Origin: an uncultured Flavobacteriales bacterium
GTDB lineage: Bacteria; Bacteroidota; Bacteroidia; Flavobacteriales; Crocinitomicaceae
Direction: 5' to 3'
Length of the DNA stretch: 64,000 bases
Assembly: GCA_946480815.1 (NCBI GenBank)
Contig: CAMLLB010000003.1
Coordinates: forward strand, 90,307-154,306
Below, one piece after another: positions 1 through 9,522 of the stretch. The notes under the pieces are model-generated. The model was not told where the DNA came from, ran no database searches, and saw only the letters and a program-made list of their open reading frames with translations. Positions within the stretch are counted from its first letter, which is position 1. Each line of letters begins with the position of its first letter. The translations under genes and the position numbers were made by a program.

Positions 1-3000
1 TCGCAGGTTCCAAAGCAAAAATTGATTGAACTTGGTAAAAAAGAAGCGTTGGCAAATGCTGAAAAGGATAAGAACCAAAAATACCAGGAAGCATTTAATG
101 CAGGAACAGCGGCATTGGGATCAAAAGATTATACTGCTGCGAAGGAAAAGTTCCTTTTAGCTACAACGATCGATAATACGAAAAAAGAGGCGAAAGATAA
201 ATTAGCGGAAGTTGAAAAGATCTTAGCTGATAATGCACAGGCAGCTGCTCAGAAGGAAAAGTACGCAGCAACTTTAAAAGCGGGGAACGACTTGCTTGAT
301 CAAAATAAATTAGCGGAAGCAAAAAAGAAATTTGAAGAAGCTTCTGTCCTGGACCCATCTCAATCGGAGCCGAAGGAAAAGATCAAAGAAGTAGAGGCGC
401 TAATTGCTAAAGCGGATAAAGAAAAACAGATCACGCAATTACTGGCTGATGGTGCGGTAGCATTATCCAAAAAGGATTTGAACGGAGCAAAAGGAAAGTA
501 CCAGCAAGTACTTACTATGGATCCTGCAAATAGCACGGCATCTGAAAAAATGACTGAGATCCTGAAGTTGGAAAACGATCAGGCCAGTGAAGCACAAAAA
601 CAGGCTGCTTTTGATAAATTGAAGGGGGAAGGAATGGCATTCCAAAACCAAAATCTATATGCAGAAGCGAAGCAAAAGTATATACAGGCAAAAGCAATCA
701 AACCGGATGAAGAGATAGAAAAGGCAATTGCCTGGTGTGATAAGAAAATTGCAGAAGAATTAAAAGATGCTGAGCTTAACAAGAAATACAATGCTGTTTT
801 AGCAGAAGCAAAAGAGTTGGAAGCAGCTAAGAAATACGATGAAGCAATTGTTAAATACGGAGAAGCTTTGGCTGTAAAGAGCAACGAGCAGGAACCTAAA
901 AACCGTATTGAAGCAATTAAAGCCTTGAAAGCCCAGAATGCAGAACAGCAGAAAGTGGAAGAAGAATACCTGGCTGCTATTAAGAAAGGCGACGATTTGG
1001 TACTTGCCAAAAAATACCCGGAAGCAATTCAATCATATAATAAGGCACTGGTGTTAAAACCATATGAAAAACTTCCGGTTGAAAAGGCGGACGCTGCAAA
1101 GAAATTAGCTGAGCAGGAAACCAGTGATGGCGATCAGGCTTATCAGAAGATCATTGACGTTGGTAACAAAGCTTTCGATGAAAAGAACTACAACAAAGCA
1201 AAAGAGATGTTTAATCGTGCAGTGAACTTCAGACCTGCAGACGCTTATCCGAAACAAAAATTAGAGCAAATTGCAAATCTTGAAAAAGAAGAGAAATTAG
1301 CTCAGGACCAGCAAAACCAATTTGCTAAAAAAATGGCTGAAGCAGAAGCTTTAGCAAAAGCAAACAAACTGGAAGAAGCAATTACTGCATACAAAGCAGC
1401 GAAAACGATCAAACCGGATGATCTGACTCCGGATCAGAAAATTGCAGAGCTTCAGAATTTGCTGGCAAACAAAGTGGATCCTGCTGTGGAAGAGCAAAAA
1501 TTGTACGAGGCAGCAATGTCGAGAGGAAACAATGCTGCATTCAGTAAAGATTATAACGGTGCAATTTCCCAGTATGAAGAAGCATTAAGACACAAGGCAA
1601 AAGATCAGACTGCCGTAAATAAAATTGCAGAAATGCGCCAGATCCTGGACGATCTTGCAAAAGAAAACGCAGCAAACAAAGAGCTTCAGGGCTTGGTTGC
1701 AGCAGCTGATAAAGAGTTTAATGATAGCAAGTGGTCTGCAGCAAAATCCGCTTACGATAATATCCTTACAAAATTCCCTTCGAACGCATATGCATACGAA
1801 CAATCGAAGAAATGTGAGCTTAAATTGAGAGAAGAAGCGGATGCTGATAAGGAACGTGTTTACCGAAACATTATTAAAGGGGCGGATGACAAGTTTAACG
1901 ATAAGAACTATGCAAAGGCAAAAGAATTGTATGAGCGGGCGGTTACGCAAAGGCCATCTGATCCATATCCTCAACAACGATTAAGAGAGATTAAGAATCT
2001 GACTAGTCAGCCTGTGGCAAGCAAAACAACACCTGAGCCAAAAACAAATACGATTGAGTTAAAGAGTCTTGGTGAAGAGACGGATAATTCATTAATCGAA
2101 GGAGCTGCCAGGCTGCAGAAATCGTCGGAAACACGGAAGAGCAGAAAAACCAGTAAGATGGTTGAGAAACTTCGCGGTACGACTGATAAAAGCGATGAGT
2201 TAAGTGCCAAACAAAATAACCGGGCTTTGTCTACTGACAGTATTTTCGGGGAGATCAGAATTGATAACAGTATCCGAAACGAAGCGGCGAATGCAAAAGT
2301 TCAGAACAATGTAGATGCAATGGATCAGAAAGCGGATCAATTGACTAAGAGTAAAGAAGAGTACAGTACGATCAACCAGTTGAATATTGTTAATCAAAAA
2401 GAACAATTGGAGGCGGCAACGCAGGCTGTCATTGTTTCAAACAGTGCATTGGAAGGTGCTGCAATCGATAATAATGAGGTTATTAAAAAGGCAAATACAA
2501 ACTTAAGTAATACCGGAGTTGAGATGAATAATGAAACGTATGCTGATATTACAAAGAATGACGCAACGTTTACCGAGATTCGAATTAACCAGGAGAAGAA
2601 TGCAATCGATGACTTTGAGCAGCGTTTAGCAGAAGAAAAGAAAGTGAAGGACGCTACTGTTAAACAAGCGGACCTGATGCTTAAAAATTCGAATCAGGCA
2701 GCGGAAAGAACAGTAGAAACAAAAGAAGTTTTAAAAGAGGTAGAAAATAATATTAGTGTTAAAACCACAGCAGACAAAGAGCTTTCCCTTAACAACGAAG
2801 AAAAGATGAAGGAGATCGGAAAAGTTCAGGCAGATCAGAAACTCAACAGGGATAAGGCACACGTTGAAAATACGCAGCGTTTTGCGGATAAAGCCAGTGA
2901 AACTTCAAAAGTGGTTGCTGAAGCAGAAGCTAGCAGAGTGGAAGCACATAGAGGTAATATCGAGATTGTTGAAAATAAGCGGGATAAAAAAACGGAAATC

Positions 3001-3666
3001 GACCGGGCTGATTACAACAAGACTTATTTAAAGAATATTGAAAATAAGAAAATCCTGGATGAAAAGATGATGGAAGTTGGGAAGAGAGAAGAGCTTCCTT
3101 CTATCGCCGCAGCAGAGAATAAAAAGAACTTTATTGAAATTCAGAACGCAAATAACCAATCGCAATCCGAGCAGCAAAAAATGAACGACAATAAAATTGT
3201 GGAGAATAAAAGCAAGATTACAACTGTTCAAAAACAGGTTCAGGATGAGGGCGGTCAGAATGACCATTCAACTGAGAATGATGCATCGATCAAGAATTTA
3301 GTTAAGGAAATGGGGGCTACAAGCAAGCTTATGTCAGAAAAAAGCGATGAAAGAACTATATCGACTAAGAAAACGATTGATGAAATTGAATCAAAACAAC
3401 CTGAAAAAACGACTATCGGAGCTTATGATGTCGATTTGACAAAGTATAAAGAAGGCGTTAACCAGGAACAATTTGATCAGTTAGGTCCAGATGGTTTGGT
3501 TTCTGCTATCGTAACAAGACGTGTAGTGGTAACAGATGGAAAAGCAAATATCTATCTGAGAACACAAACAATGAGTATTGTGACTTATTCGAAAAATGGG
3601 CAACCGTGTACAGAATTGGTTTGGCAACGTGAGACACAGGATGCGAAGCTGAAACGGAATTATTAA
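1..3666 (+). CDS. Giant TPR-repeat / coiled-coil protein (5' end outside window)
   Basis: The frame is open from base 1, so the true start lies upstream and only the C-terminal 1221 residues are seen. The first two thirds are repeats of about 65-70 residues, each with a TPR-like pattern (KDYxxAKxxFxxA followed by KPxxxxPxxKIxEI) joined by charged helices rich in A, K, E and Q. From about residue 690 to 1130 the sequence is N/K/E-rich with no prolines in long stretches, as expected for an extended coiled coil. The last 90 residues form a distinct domain (DVDLTKYKEG, then VVVTDGKANIYLRTQ) that looks globular. No membrane segment is visible. TPR scaffolds of this kind are common in Bacteroidota envelopes and gliding or secretion complexes, but I cannot assign a function. 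A palindromic terminator follows closely. Confidence 0.85.
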   Translation, partial: SQVPKQKLIELGKKEALANAEKDKNQKYQEAFNAGTAALGSKDYTAAKEKFLLATTIDNTKKEAKDKLAEVEKILADNAQAAAQKEKYAATLKAGNDLLDQNKLAEAKKKFEEASVLDPSQSEPKEKIKEVEALIAKADKEKQITQLLADGAVALSKKDLNGAKGKYQQVLTMDPANSTASEKMTEILKLENDQASEAQKQAAFDKLKGEGMAFQNQNLYAEAKQKYIQAKAIKPDEEIEKAIAWCDKKIAEELKDAELNKKYNAVLAEAKELEAAKKYDEAIVKYGEALAVKSNEQEPKNRIEAIKALKAQNAEQQKVEEEYLAAIKKGDDLVLAKKYPEAIQSYNKALVLKPYEKLPVEKADAAKKLAEQETSDGDQAYQKIIDVGNKAFDEKNYNKAKEMFNRAVNFRPADAYPKQKLEQIANLEKEEKLAQDQQNQFAKKMAEAEALAKANKLEEAITAYKAAKTIKPDDLTPDQKIAELQNLLANKVDPAVEEQKLYEAAMSRGNNAAFSKDYNGAISQYEEALRHKAKDQTAVNKIAEMRQILDDLAKENAANKELQGLVAAADKEFNDSKWSAAKSAYDNILTKFPSNAYAYEQSKKCELKLREEADADKERVYRNIIKGADDKFNDKNYAKAKELYERAVTQRPSDPYPQQRLREIKNLTSQPVASKTTPEPKTNTIELKSLGEETDNSLIEGAARLQKSSETRKSRKTSKMVEKLRGTTDKSDELSAKQNNRALSTDSIFGEIRIDNSIRNEAANAKVQNNVDAMDQKADQLTKSKEEYSTINQLNIVNQKEQLEAATQAVIVSNSALEGAAIDNNEVIKKANTNLSNTGVEMNNETYADITKNDATFTEIRINQEKNAIDDFEQRLAEEKKVKDATVKQADLMLKNSNQAAERTVETKEVLKEVENNISVKTTADKELSLNNEEKMKEIGKVQADQKLNRDKAHVENTQRFADKASETSKVVAEAEASRVEAHRGNIEIVENKRDKKTEIDRADYNKTYLKNIENKKILDEKMMEVGKREELPSIAAAENKKNFIEIQNANNQSQSEQQKMNDNKIVENKSKITTVQKQVQDEGGQNDHSTENDASIKNLVKEMGATSKLMSEKSDERTISTKKTIDEIESKQPEKTTIGAYDVDLTKYKEGVNQEQFDQLGPDGLVSAIVTRRVVVTDGKANIYLRTQTMSIVTYSKNGQPCTELVWQRETQDAKLKRNY

Positions 3667-3684
3667 GAACATATATAATTATGA

Positions 3685-3720
3685 ACACGTAGGGGCGGAA
3701 AATTTTCCGCCCCTACGTGT
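3685..3720 (+). terminator. 36-bp perfect palindrome, terminator-like, after the TPR gene
   Basis: Eighteen-base arms meet with no spacer around GGCGGAAAATTTTCCGCC, and a T-run follows on the + strand. It lies 18 bp after the TPR stop codon. The same core recurs at 5163-5200 and 63183-63220 with compensating base changes in the arms. Confidence 0.8.
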
Positions 3721-3741
3721 TTTTTGTTGGTTCCATTCCAC

Positions 3742-3749
3742 TAATTTCG
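3742..3749 (+). promoter_or_regulatory. Possible -7 box (TAATTTCG) for mpl
   Basis: TAATTTCG differs at one base from the Bacteroidota TAnnTTTG box and lies 22 bp before the mpl ATG. A TTTG at 3723-3726 gives a spacer of only 15 bp, so the -33 partner is weak. Confidence 0.35.
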
Positions 3750-3771
3750 ATTCAAATCAAATACTTGTTTT

Positions 3772-5127
3772 ATGAATGTTCATTTTATTGCGATCGGAGG
3801 AAGCGCAATGCATAATTTAGCAATTGCTTTATCCCGGAAAGGAGCAAAGGTAACCGGTTCCGATGATGAAATATTTGAACCTTCAAGGACCCGATTGGAA
3901 AAGCAGGGAATCTTACCGGATTCAATCGGTTGGTTTCCTGAAAAAATCACTACGGACCTGGATGCCGTTATTTTGGGGATGCACGCAAGGGAAGATAATC
4001 CGGAGCTTTTAAAAGCAAAGGAATTGAATATTCCAATCTATTCTTACCCTGAATACCTTTATGAACAAAGTAAAAACAAATACCGTATCGTGATTGGCGG
4101 AAGCCATGGAAAAACTACCATTACTTCGATGCTGCTTCACGTAGTGAATGAATTGGGACTGAATGTGGATTACATGGTTGGTGCACAATTGGAAGGTTAT
4201 GATTGTATGGTAAAACTTTCGGAAGAAGCTGAATTCATGATCCTGGAAGGAGATGAGTATTTGAGTTCACCGATTGACCGGCGTCCGAAATTCCATTTGT
4301 ATAAACCAAATACGGCATTAATCAGCGGGATTGCCTGGGATCATATCAATGTGTTTCCTACCTGGGAGAATTATATTGATCAATTCAGGAAATTCTGCGA
4401 GGTAATCGAACCGGGAGGAAAACTGATTTATAACGTAGAAGATCCGACCTTAAAAAGCCTGGGAGAAGAGTTTAAAGGGAAATTGGAAACAAAGCCTTAT
4501 CAAACACCTGAATACCGGGTTACAGATACCGGAACGGTTATGACACATGAAGGAAAAGAATATGAATTACAGATCTTTGGAGCTCATAACCTTCAAAATC
4601 TGGTTGGAGCAATGCGTTTAGCTGAATCGATGCGTATTTCCAATCACGATTTCCTGCATGCGATCAGAACATTTAAAGGAGCAGGGAAGAGATTGCAAAA
4701 AGTAGTGGAACACGATTCATTTACCATGTTCAAGGATTTTGCACATTCACCCTCCAAATTGAAAGCGACAACATCTGCGGTAAAAGAACAATATCCTGCC
4801 CGGAACGTCGTTGCCTGTATGGAACTGCATACCTTTTCTTCATTAAGGAAAGAATTTTTACCGTTATACGACGGAGCAATGGATGCTGCGGATGAAGCAT
4901 TGGTTTATTTCAGTCCTGCTGTTGTTGCACACAAGAAACTGGAAGCTTTGACTGTTGAACAGGTTCAGGCTGCTTTTGGAGGAAAAGTGAAAGTGGTCAA
5001 TAATACACAGGAGGTCCTGGACTTCATACGAGCAAAGAATTGGAACAATTCGGTTCTATTGATGATGTCTTCCGGGAATTTTGATGGAATTGATTACGAA
5101 AAGTTGGGTGAGGAGTTGATGAAATAA
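3772..5127 (+). CDS. mpl: UDP-N-acetylmuramate:L-Ala-gamma-D-Glu-meso-DAP ligase (Mpl)
   Basis: The 451-residue product matches the Mur ligase family, Mpl branch. It recycles peptidoglycan by attaching the murein tripeptide to UDP-MurNAc, using ATP in the cytoplasm. The N-terminal Rossmann-like domain begins MNVHFIAIGG. The ATP loop GGSHGKTT is at residues 109-116. The central ligase and C-terminal ligase domains follow, including the motif KDFAHSPSK near residue 325, where MurC has DDYAHHP. Length is normal for Mpl, and the start at the GGSAMHNLA motif agrees with homologues. MurC is the close alternative, but the KDFAHSPSK variant and the very early glycine motif favour Mpl. The gene stands alone between two palindromic terminators. 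Confidence 0.9.
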   Translation: MNVHFIAIGGSAMHNLAIALSRKGAKVTGSDDEIFEPSRTRLEKQGILPDSIGWFPEKITTDLDAVILGMHAREDNPELLKAKELNIPIYSYPEYLYEQSKNKYRIVIGGSHGKTTITSMLLHVVNELGLNVDYMVGAQLEGYDCMVKLSEEAEFMILEGDEYLSSPIDRRPKFHLYKPNTALISGIAWDHINVFPTWENYIDQFRKFCEVIEPGGKLIYNVEDPTLKSLGEEFKGKLETKPYQTPEYRVTDTGTVMTHEGKEYELQIFGAHNLQNLVGAMRLAESMRISNHDFLHAIRTFKGAGKRLQKVVEHDSFTMFKDFAHSPSKLKATTSAVKEQYPARNVVACMELHTFSSLRKEFLPLYDGAMDAADEALVYFSPAVVAHKKLEALTVEQVQAAFGGKVKVVNNTQEVLDFIRAKNWNNSVLLMMSSGNFDGIDYEKLGEELMK

Positions 5128-5162
5128 ATAAGCAATACTTTTTTTATCTATCAATTGAATTG

Positions 5163-5200
5163 AAACAGTAGAGGCGGAAAATTTTCCGCCTCTACTGTTT
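5163..5200. terminator. 38-bp perfect palindrome between convergent mpl and DUF4199 gene
   Basis: Nineteen-base arms without loop share the core GGCGGAAAATTTTCCGCC with the palindrome at 3685. Both ends carry A/T tracts, so it could stop transcription from mpl and from the opposing gene. A smaller CCGC/GCGG hairpin follows at about 5203. Confidence 0.75.
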
Positions 5201-5247
5201 TTCCGCATATTAAGCGGATTATTTATGAATTGCAAAAGAAAAAGCTG

Positions 5248-5817
5248 CTATTTGGGTTGTTTGAACAGAACGCGGCGGTAAATAACTGTCAGCACCAATG
5301 CATTGATTACGGAAAGCATCAACATGCCCAATAAAGAAATAGTCATAACCGTACTTGCCTGATACCAGGGGCGAATACTTTCTGCAGATTTTTCCAGGAT
5401 TTCTTCTTTTGAATACGCTTCGAATTCCGGTCTTTCCGCTTTGAATTTTTTCAATTCCTCCGGATTATCAACCATTTTCTCCATGGATTCCTGAATCACC
5501 GCAATTTGGTTCTCATTGTAAGACGGATCAATTTTAGCATAGTATAAATAGATCAATCCTCCAACAACCAGGGTGTAAATCATACCGATCCCGAGAATGG
5601 ATTTGATATCTCCCAATGCCGTACTTTCGCTTCTGTTTTCTTTTCTTTTTTCAACAATACTTCCGATAGACATTGCAAGAAGTAAGCAAAGGATATTCCA
5701 CATTACCTGGATAGGGTACTTTTCGGGAGTCTGAAGTACCTGAAAATAAAAGAAGCAGTATTTCCCTAAAAACCAAATACCTGCAAACAGTAATGCAATT
5801 TTTGTTGATGTACGCAT
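5248..5817 (-). CDS. DUF4199 family membrane protein
   Basis: This 189-residue protein has hydrophobic segments near residues 5-28, 36-55, 78-97 and 152-180. A charged extracytoplasmic-type loop of about 55 residues (SYNENQIAVIQESMEKM onward) separates the third and fourth. This four-helix layout, with the loop ending near RPWYQAS, matches the Bacteroidota DUF4199 family, whose function is unknown. The family often lies beside glycosyltransferase genes, but here the neighbours are rho upstream on the same strand and mpl convergent. A strong hairpin separates it from rho, so the two are probably transcribed independently or with partial readthrough. Confidence 0.75.
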   Translation of the reverse strand: MRTSTKIALLFAGIWFLGKYCFFYFQVLQTPEKYPIQVMWNILCLLLAMSIGSIVEKRKENRSESTALGDIKSILGIGMIYTLVVGGLIYLYYAKIDPSYNENQIAVIQESMEKMVDNPEELKKFKAERPEFEAYSKEEILEKSAESIRPWYQASTVMTISLLGMLMLSVINALVLTVIYRRVLFKQPK

Positions 5818-5830
5818 GGGTGATGAAAGA

Positions 5831-5862
5831 AAAAAATCCTCTCGGCAAAGCTGAGAGGATTT
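5831..5862 (-). terminator. Rho-gene intrinsic terminator
   Basis: A 13-bp stem with a 3-nt loop (AAATCCTCTC...GAGAGGATTT at 5834-5862) is followed on the - strand by a T-run (5831-5836). It begins 5 bp past the rho stop codon. The stem sequence closely resembles the terminator after the sigma-factor gene at 13540. Confidence 0.85.
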
Positions 5863-5867
5863 GAAAT

Positions 5868-7712
5868 TTATGAATTCATTGATACTAAAAACTCTTCGTT
5901 GGAACGTGTATTCTCCATGTGTCCTTTTACGAACTCCATAGCTTCCACCGGGTTCATATCTGCAATAAACTTGCGTAATAACCAGATTCTCTGAAGTACA
6001 TCTTTTCCTACCAAAAGATCTTCACGTCTTGTTCCGGATGCAAGGATATCGATAGCAGGATAAATTCTTCTGTTCGAGATCTTGCGATCCAACTGAAGTT
6101 CCATGTTACCGGTTCCTTTAAATTCTTCGAAGATTACTTCGTCCATTTTGGAACCTGTTTCTGTTAATGCAGTTGCAAGAATAGAAAGGGAACCACCGTT
6201 TTCAATTTTACGGGCAGAACCGAAGAAACGTTTTGGTTTATGCAGTGCGTTTGCATCCACACCACCGGAAAGTACTTTTCCTGAAGCCGGAGAAACGGTA
6301 TTGTAGGCACGAGCTAAACGGGTGATGGAATCCAAAAGGATACATACATCATGACCACATTCAACCATGCGTTTTGCTTTTTCCAATACGATATTGGCAA
6401 CTTTTACGTGACGGTCAGCAGGTTCATCAAATGTAGAAGCAACAACTTCCGCTTTTACACTTCGTGCCATATCAGTAACCTCTTCCGGACGCTCGTCGAT
6501 CAATAATACGATCAAATAAACTTCCGGATGATTTGCAGCAATTGCATTGGCCACATCCTTCAATAGCATGGTTTTACCGGTTTTCGGCTGAGCCACGATC
6601 ATTCCACGCTGACCTTTTCCGATCGGTGCAAACAAATCCATTACACGCGTTGACATGGATTCGTCTTTGTGACCGGTTAATTTGAACTTTTCATCCGGGA
6701 AAAGAGGTGTCAGGTATTCAAAAGGAACACGATCGCGGATATATCCCGGATCTCTTCCATTGATAGAATCTACTTTTACAAGCGGAAAGAATTTTTCACC
6801 TTCTCTTGGCGGACGGATCGTTCCTCTGACTGTATCTCCGGTTTTTAAACCGAATAATTTGATTTGGCTTTGAGAAACGTATACGTCATCCGGAGAAGGT
6901 AAGTAGTTATAATCAGAAGAACGTAAGAACCCGTAACCATCCTGGATTACTTCCAAAACACCTTCAGCAGTTACAATCCCAACCAAGTCGTAAGCTTCTT
7001 CATCTACTTTTCCTTCTTGTTGGGATTGGTTTTGATGTTGCGGACGGTTTTGTTGATTTCCAGGGTTGTTTTGATTGCGCTGATTGTTGTTATTCTGGCG
7101 TTGTTGATTTCCCTGGTTATTATTGCGCTCCTGGTTTTGAGAATTATTTTGATTATTCTGATTTTGAGGAGCGTTCTGATTATTTTGGTTTTCGCCTTGA
7201 GCATTTTGGTTCTGCTGGCGGTTTTGATTTTGATTTCGCTGATTCTGCTGATTCTGATTTTGAGGCTTTTTATTCATTAAGCGCTCAAAAGGTTTTGGTT
7301 TATCAGCTGTTTTATTTTCTTCAGTGCCGGGTTCTGTTTTTGGAGTCTCTTCAGTTCCAACAGGAGTTTCTGTTTTGATTTCTGCCGGAGCAGTTTCAGA
7401 GACAGTAATTCGTTTGCGCTTTTCCTTCGGAGCGTTTGGAGCTTCCTCTTTTGCTTCTGTGGTTTCTGCTTTTGGAGCTTCAGTAGAAAATAAATCAGCA
7501 GCCGGGGCATCCGCTTTTGGTTCAGTAGCTTTCTTTGCTTTTGATTTAGCCGGAGCCTTTTCGGTTTCAGTAGTTGTAGTGCTCGCCGAATTCGCCTGGA
7601 TTTGCTCGATCAATTCATTTTTCTTGAATGATTCCACTTTCTTAACACCAAGAGATTTAGCAATTTCCCTTAATTCTGGTAATAACTTACCGTCTAAGTC
7701 TTTATTATTCAT
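5868..7712 (-). CDS. rho: Transcription termination factor Rho with long disordered insert
   Basis: Rho is an RNA-dependent hexameric ATPase that ends transcription. This 614-residue protein is far longer than the roughly 420 residues of E. coli Rho. Residues 5-40 form the Rho_N/SAP-like helical domain. Residues 42-145 are rich in A, K, E, T and P. Residues 150-232 are almost only Q, N and R. The RNA-binding cold-shock-like domain covers about 245-315 ([22 protein letters not shown]). The ATPase P-loop AQPKTGKTM is at 374-382, followed by [13 protein letters not shown] and the Q-loop and R-loop regions. Disordered inserts are known in Bacteroidota Rho, and in B. thetaiotaomicron one was reported to drive condensate formation. 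The catalytic core appears intact. Confidence 0.95.
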   Translation of the reverse strand: MNNKDLDGKLLPELREIAKSLGVKKVESFKKNELIEQIQANSASTTTTETEKAPAKSKAKKATEPKADAPAADLFSTEAPKAETTEAKEEAPNAPKEKRKRITVSETAPAEIKTETPVGTEETPKTEPGTEENKTADKPKPFERLMNKKPQNQNQQNQRNQNQNRQQNQNAQGENQNNQNAPQNQNNQNNSQNQERNNNQGNQQRQNNNNQRNQNNPGNQQNRPQHQNQSQQEGKVDEEAYDLVGIVTAEGVLEVIQDGYGFLRSSDYNYLPSPDDVYVSQSQIKLFGLKTGDTVRGTIRPPREGEKFFPLVKVDSINGRDPGYIRDRVPFEYLTPLFPDEKFKLTGHKDESMSTRVMDLFAPIGKGQRGMIVAQPKTGKTMLLKDVANAIAANHPEVYLIVLLIDERPEEVTDMARSVKAEVVASTFDEPADRHVKVANIVLEKAKRMVECGHDVCILLDSITRLARAYNTVSPASGKVLSGGVDANALHKPKRFFGSARKIENGGSLSILATALTETGSKMDEVIFEEFKGTGNMELQLDRKISNRRIYPAIDILASGTRREDLLVGKDVLQRIWLLRKFIADMNPVEAMEFVKGHMENTRSNEEFLVSMNS

Positions 7713-7850
7713 ATAAAATTTTGGACTAGTTGTTTTGTATTCGAATGAATACTTGCGAAAAGCAATGTGATTTTAATAACGATGATGCAATATTACAAAT
7801 ATTCCTTAGACGAGCACTATCTATTCACTTTTTTTCGAAAAAAAAACCAT

Positions 7851-7880
7851 TTTGTTTTCACCATTATCCTGTTAAATTTG
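7851..7880 (+). promoter_or_regulatory. Promoter (TTTG-N18-TAAATTTG) of the symporter gene
   Basis: TTTG at 7851-7854 and TAAATTTG at 7873-7880 are separated by 18 bp, which fits the Bacteroidota consensus. Transcription would start near 7885, inside the longer open frame that begins at 7767. The start codon must therefore be the ATG at 7914. Confidence 0.7.
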
Positions 7881-7913
7881 TGCTCACAGCAAAAATCGGT
7901 TCAAAATCCCCTT

Positions 7914-9455
7914 ATGAAAAACAATAAAACACTCATAATCCGCAGCCTGATCATTTTATTCTATGTGCTTCTTGTAGTCATTAAGATCACAAATAAATGG
8001 GTTGATCCGATGACTTTAATTGCTCCCGGAACAATTATGGCTGGTTGTATAGGTGGATGGTTTTTGTTTAAAACACGAAAGAATCTCCTGTACTATATCG
8101 GGATCTACCTCGCAGCAGCATTGTTGTTTTATGTAGAACGCCTGGGAGGAAATGTCCTTTTTAATGTGGGACATATTATTAAGTTCTTACTTATTGGGAT
8201 GCTGATTGCGTACGCGATGCATAGCAAGAAACTTTCTTTATGGATCTTCTCATCAATGATTATCGGTGTGGAATTTGGGTTGGACTTCCCGGAATTCTCT
8301 CTCGAATTGAAACGTTTTGGAGATATTTTCCTGCGTTTGATTAAAACGCTGGTTGCTCCATTGCTATTTTCAACGTTGGTTGTAGGAATTGCAGGACATG
8401 GAAGTTTGAAACAGGTCGGACGTATCGGCTTGAAAAGCATCATTTATTTTGAGGTTGTGACCACTTTTGCGCTTTTCCTGGGGTTGGCAGCGATTAATAT
8501 TTCGCAAGCAGGAAAGGGAGTGCAGCAAGTGGAAGTGACTGAAAAAATGAAGGAGAAATCAGCTGATTTGCTGGCACAACTGGAAAAGCCGAAAGATCAT
8601 TTAGTGGATATTTTCCCGGAGAACTTTGCGAAATCCATTGTGGAGAACCAGGTACTTCAGATTGTGGTTTTTTCCCTGATCTTTGCGATAGCTTTGAGTT
8701 TGGTACAAAACCTGAAACACAAGGAAACGATGCTGAATTGGATGGAAAGCCTTTCTGAGGTGATGTTCAAATTTACAGACCTGGTAATGTATGTAGCGCC
8801 ACTCGCTGTTTTTGGATCTATTGCCTACACGGTAGCAAATTCAGGGACCGAAGTTTTGGGGAACCTCATGAAGCTGGTGGCAACGCTTTATGTTACGCTC
8901 ATTATATTTGTTCTTGTTGTACTGCTTCCGATTGCTTTGTTATCAAGAGTTCCTATCAGAAGTTTCCTGAAAGCTATAACCGAACCTATATCCATTGCGT
9001 TTGCTACTGCAAGTAGTGAAGCTGCTTTGCCAAAAGCATTGGAAAACATGGAACAATTCGGTGTTCCTAAAAAAATAGTAGGATTCGTGATCCCTACAGG
9101 ATATTCCTTCAATCTGGACGGAACAACTCTTTATCTTTCGATGGCCACTGTTTTCGTAGCTCAGATGAGCGGAGTTGATTTAACGATCGGTCAGCAGATT
9201 GCCATTTGTTTAACGTTGATGTTAACCAGTAAAGGTGTTGCAGGAGTGAGAGGAGCTTCCTTCGTGATTTTGACCACCACTTTAATGGATTACAAACATT
9301 TGGGGATCAGTGTGGAAAAAGCAGGGATCATTCTTGGAATTGATGCGCTGATGGATATGGCACGTACTTCTGTCAATGTATTGGGTAACTGCCTGGCATC
9401 CGCAGTTATTGCCAAAAGTGAGGGAGAATTGGTATTGACAAAAAACGACGGATAA
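7914..9455 (+). CDS. Dicarboxylate/amino acid:cation symporter (DAACS family)
   Basis: The product has 513 residues from the chosen ATG. It is a secondary transporter of the glutamate/C4-dicarboxylate:Na+/H+ family (GltP/DctA/SstT type), acting in the inner membrane. Family marks are the serine-rich re-entrant loop ATASSEAALPKALENM and the downstream helix GYSFNLDGTTLYLSMATVF, followed by a second loop with MLTSKGVAGVRGASF. The C-terminal half therefore holds both transport hairpins. Three or four extra hydrophobic segments precede the usual N-terminal helix (RFGDIFLRLIKTLVAPLLFS), giving a longer N-terminus than DctA. The frame stays open back to 7767, but the promoter lies inside that stretch. 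The substrate cannot be decided from sequence. Confidence 0.88.
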   Translation: MKNNKTLIIRSLIILFYVLLVVIKITNKWVDPMTLIAPGTIMAGCIGGWFLFKTRKNLLYYIGIYLAAALLFYVERLGGNVLFNVGHIIKFLLIGMLIAYAMHSKKLSLWIFSSMIIGVEFGLDFPEFSLELKRFGDIFLRLIKTLVAPLLFSTLVVGIAGHGSLKQVGRIGLKSIIYFEVVTTFALFLGLAAINISQAGKGVQQVEVTEKMKEKSADLLAQLEKPKDHLVDIFPENFAKSIVENQVLQIVVFSLIFAIALSLVQNLKHKETMLNWMESLSEVMFKFTDLVMYVAPLAVFGSIAYTVANSGTEVLGNLMKLVATLYVTLIIFVLVVLLPIALLSRVPIRSFLKAITEPISIAFATASSEAALPKALENMEQFGVPKKIVGFVIPTGYSFNLDGTTLYLSMATVFVAQMSGVDLTIGQQIAICLTLMLTSKGVAGVRGASFVILTTTLMDYKHLGISVEKAGIILGIDALMDMARTSVNVLGNCLASAVIAKSEGELVLTKNDG

Positions 9456-9484
9456 CCCAAATTATCCGTCGTTTCAATTTTTTT
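9443..9484 (+). terminator. Terminator of the symporter gene
   Basis: A 13-bp perfect stem (9443-9455 with 9462-9474, loop of 6) overlaps the stop codon and is followed by a T-rich run. Confidence 0.85.
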
Positions 9485-9522
9485 GGCACCTACACTTCTC
9501 AGCATAAGCTTTGGTTAAGGTT

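Noticed and set aside
579..1010. 143-residue leftward open frame inside the TPR gene
   Set aside because: Cysteine, serine and phenylalanine-rich antisense translation of lysine/alanine codons, with no start signal or domain.
7030..7265. Short repeated units that could be taken for a CRISPR array
   Set aside because: The repeats are irregular Gln/Asn/Arg codons within rho. There is no constant repeat or spacer length and no cas gene in the window.
7017..7280. 87-residue hydrophobic open frame opposite the Q/N-rich part of rho
   Set aside because: It is the antisense image of CAA/AAC-type codons, which read as Leu/Ile/Val. The rho frame is intact and conserved, so this is a shadow.
7767..7913. 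N-terminal 49-residue extension of the symporter
   Set aside because: A well-formed promoter lies inside it, so it cannot be transcribed from that promoter. The sequence is not family-like.
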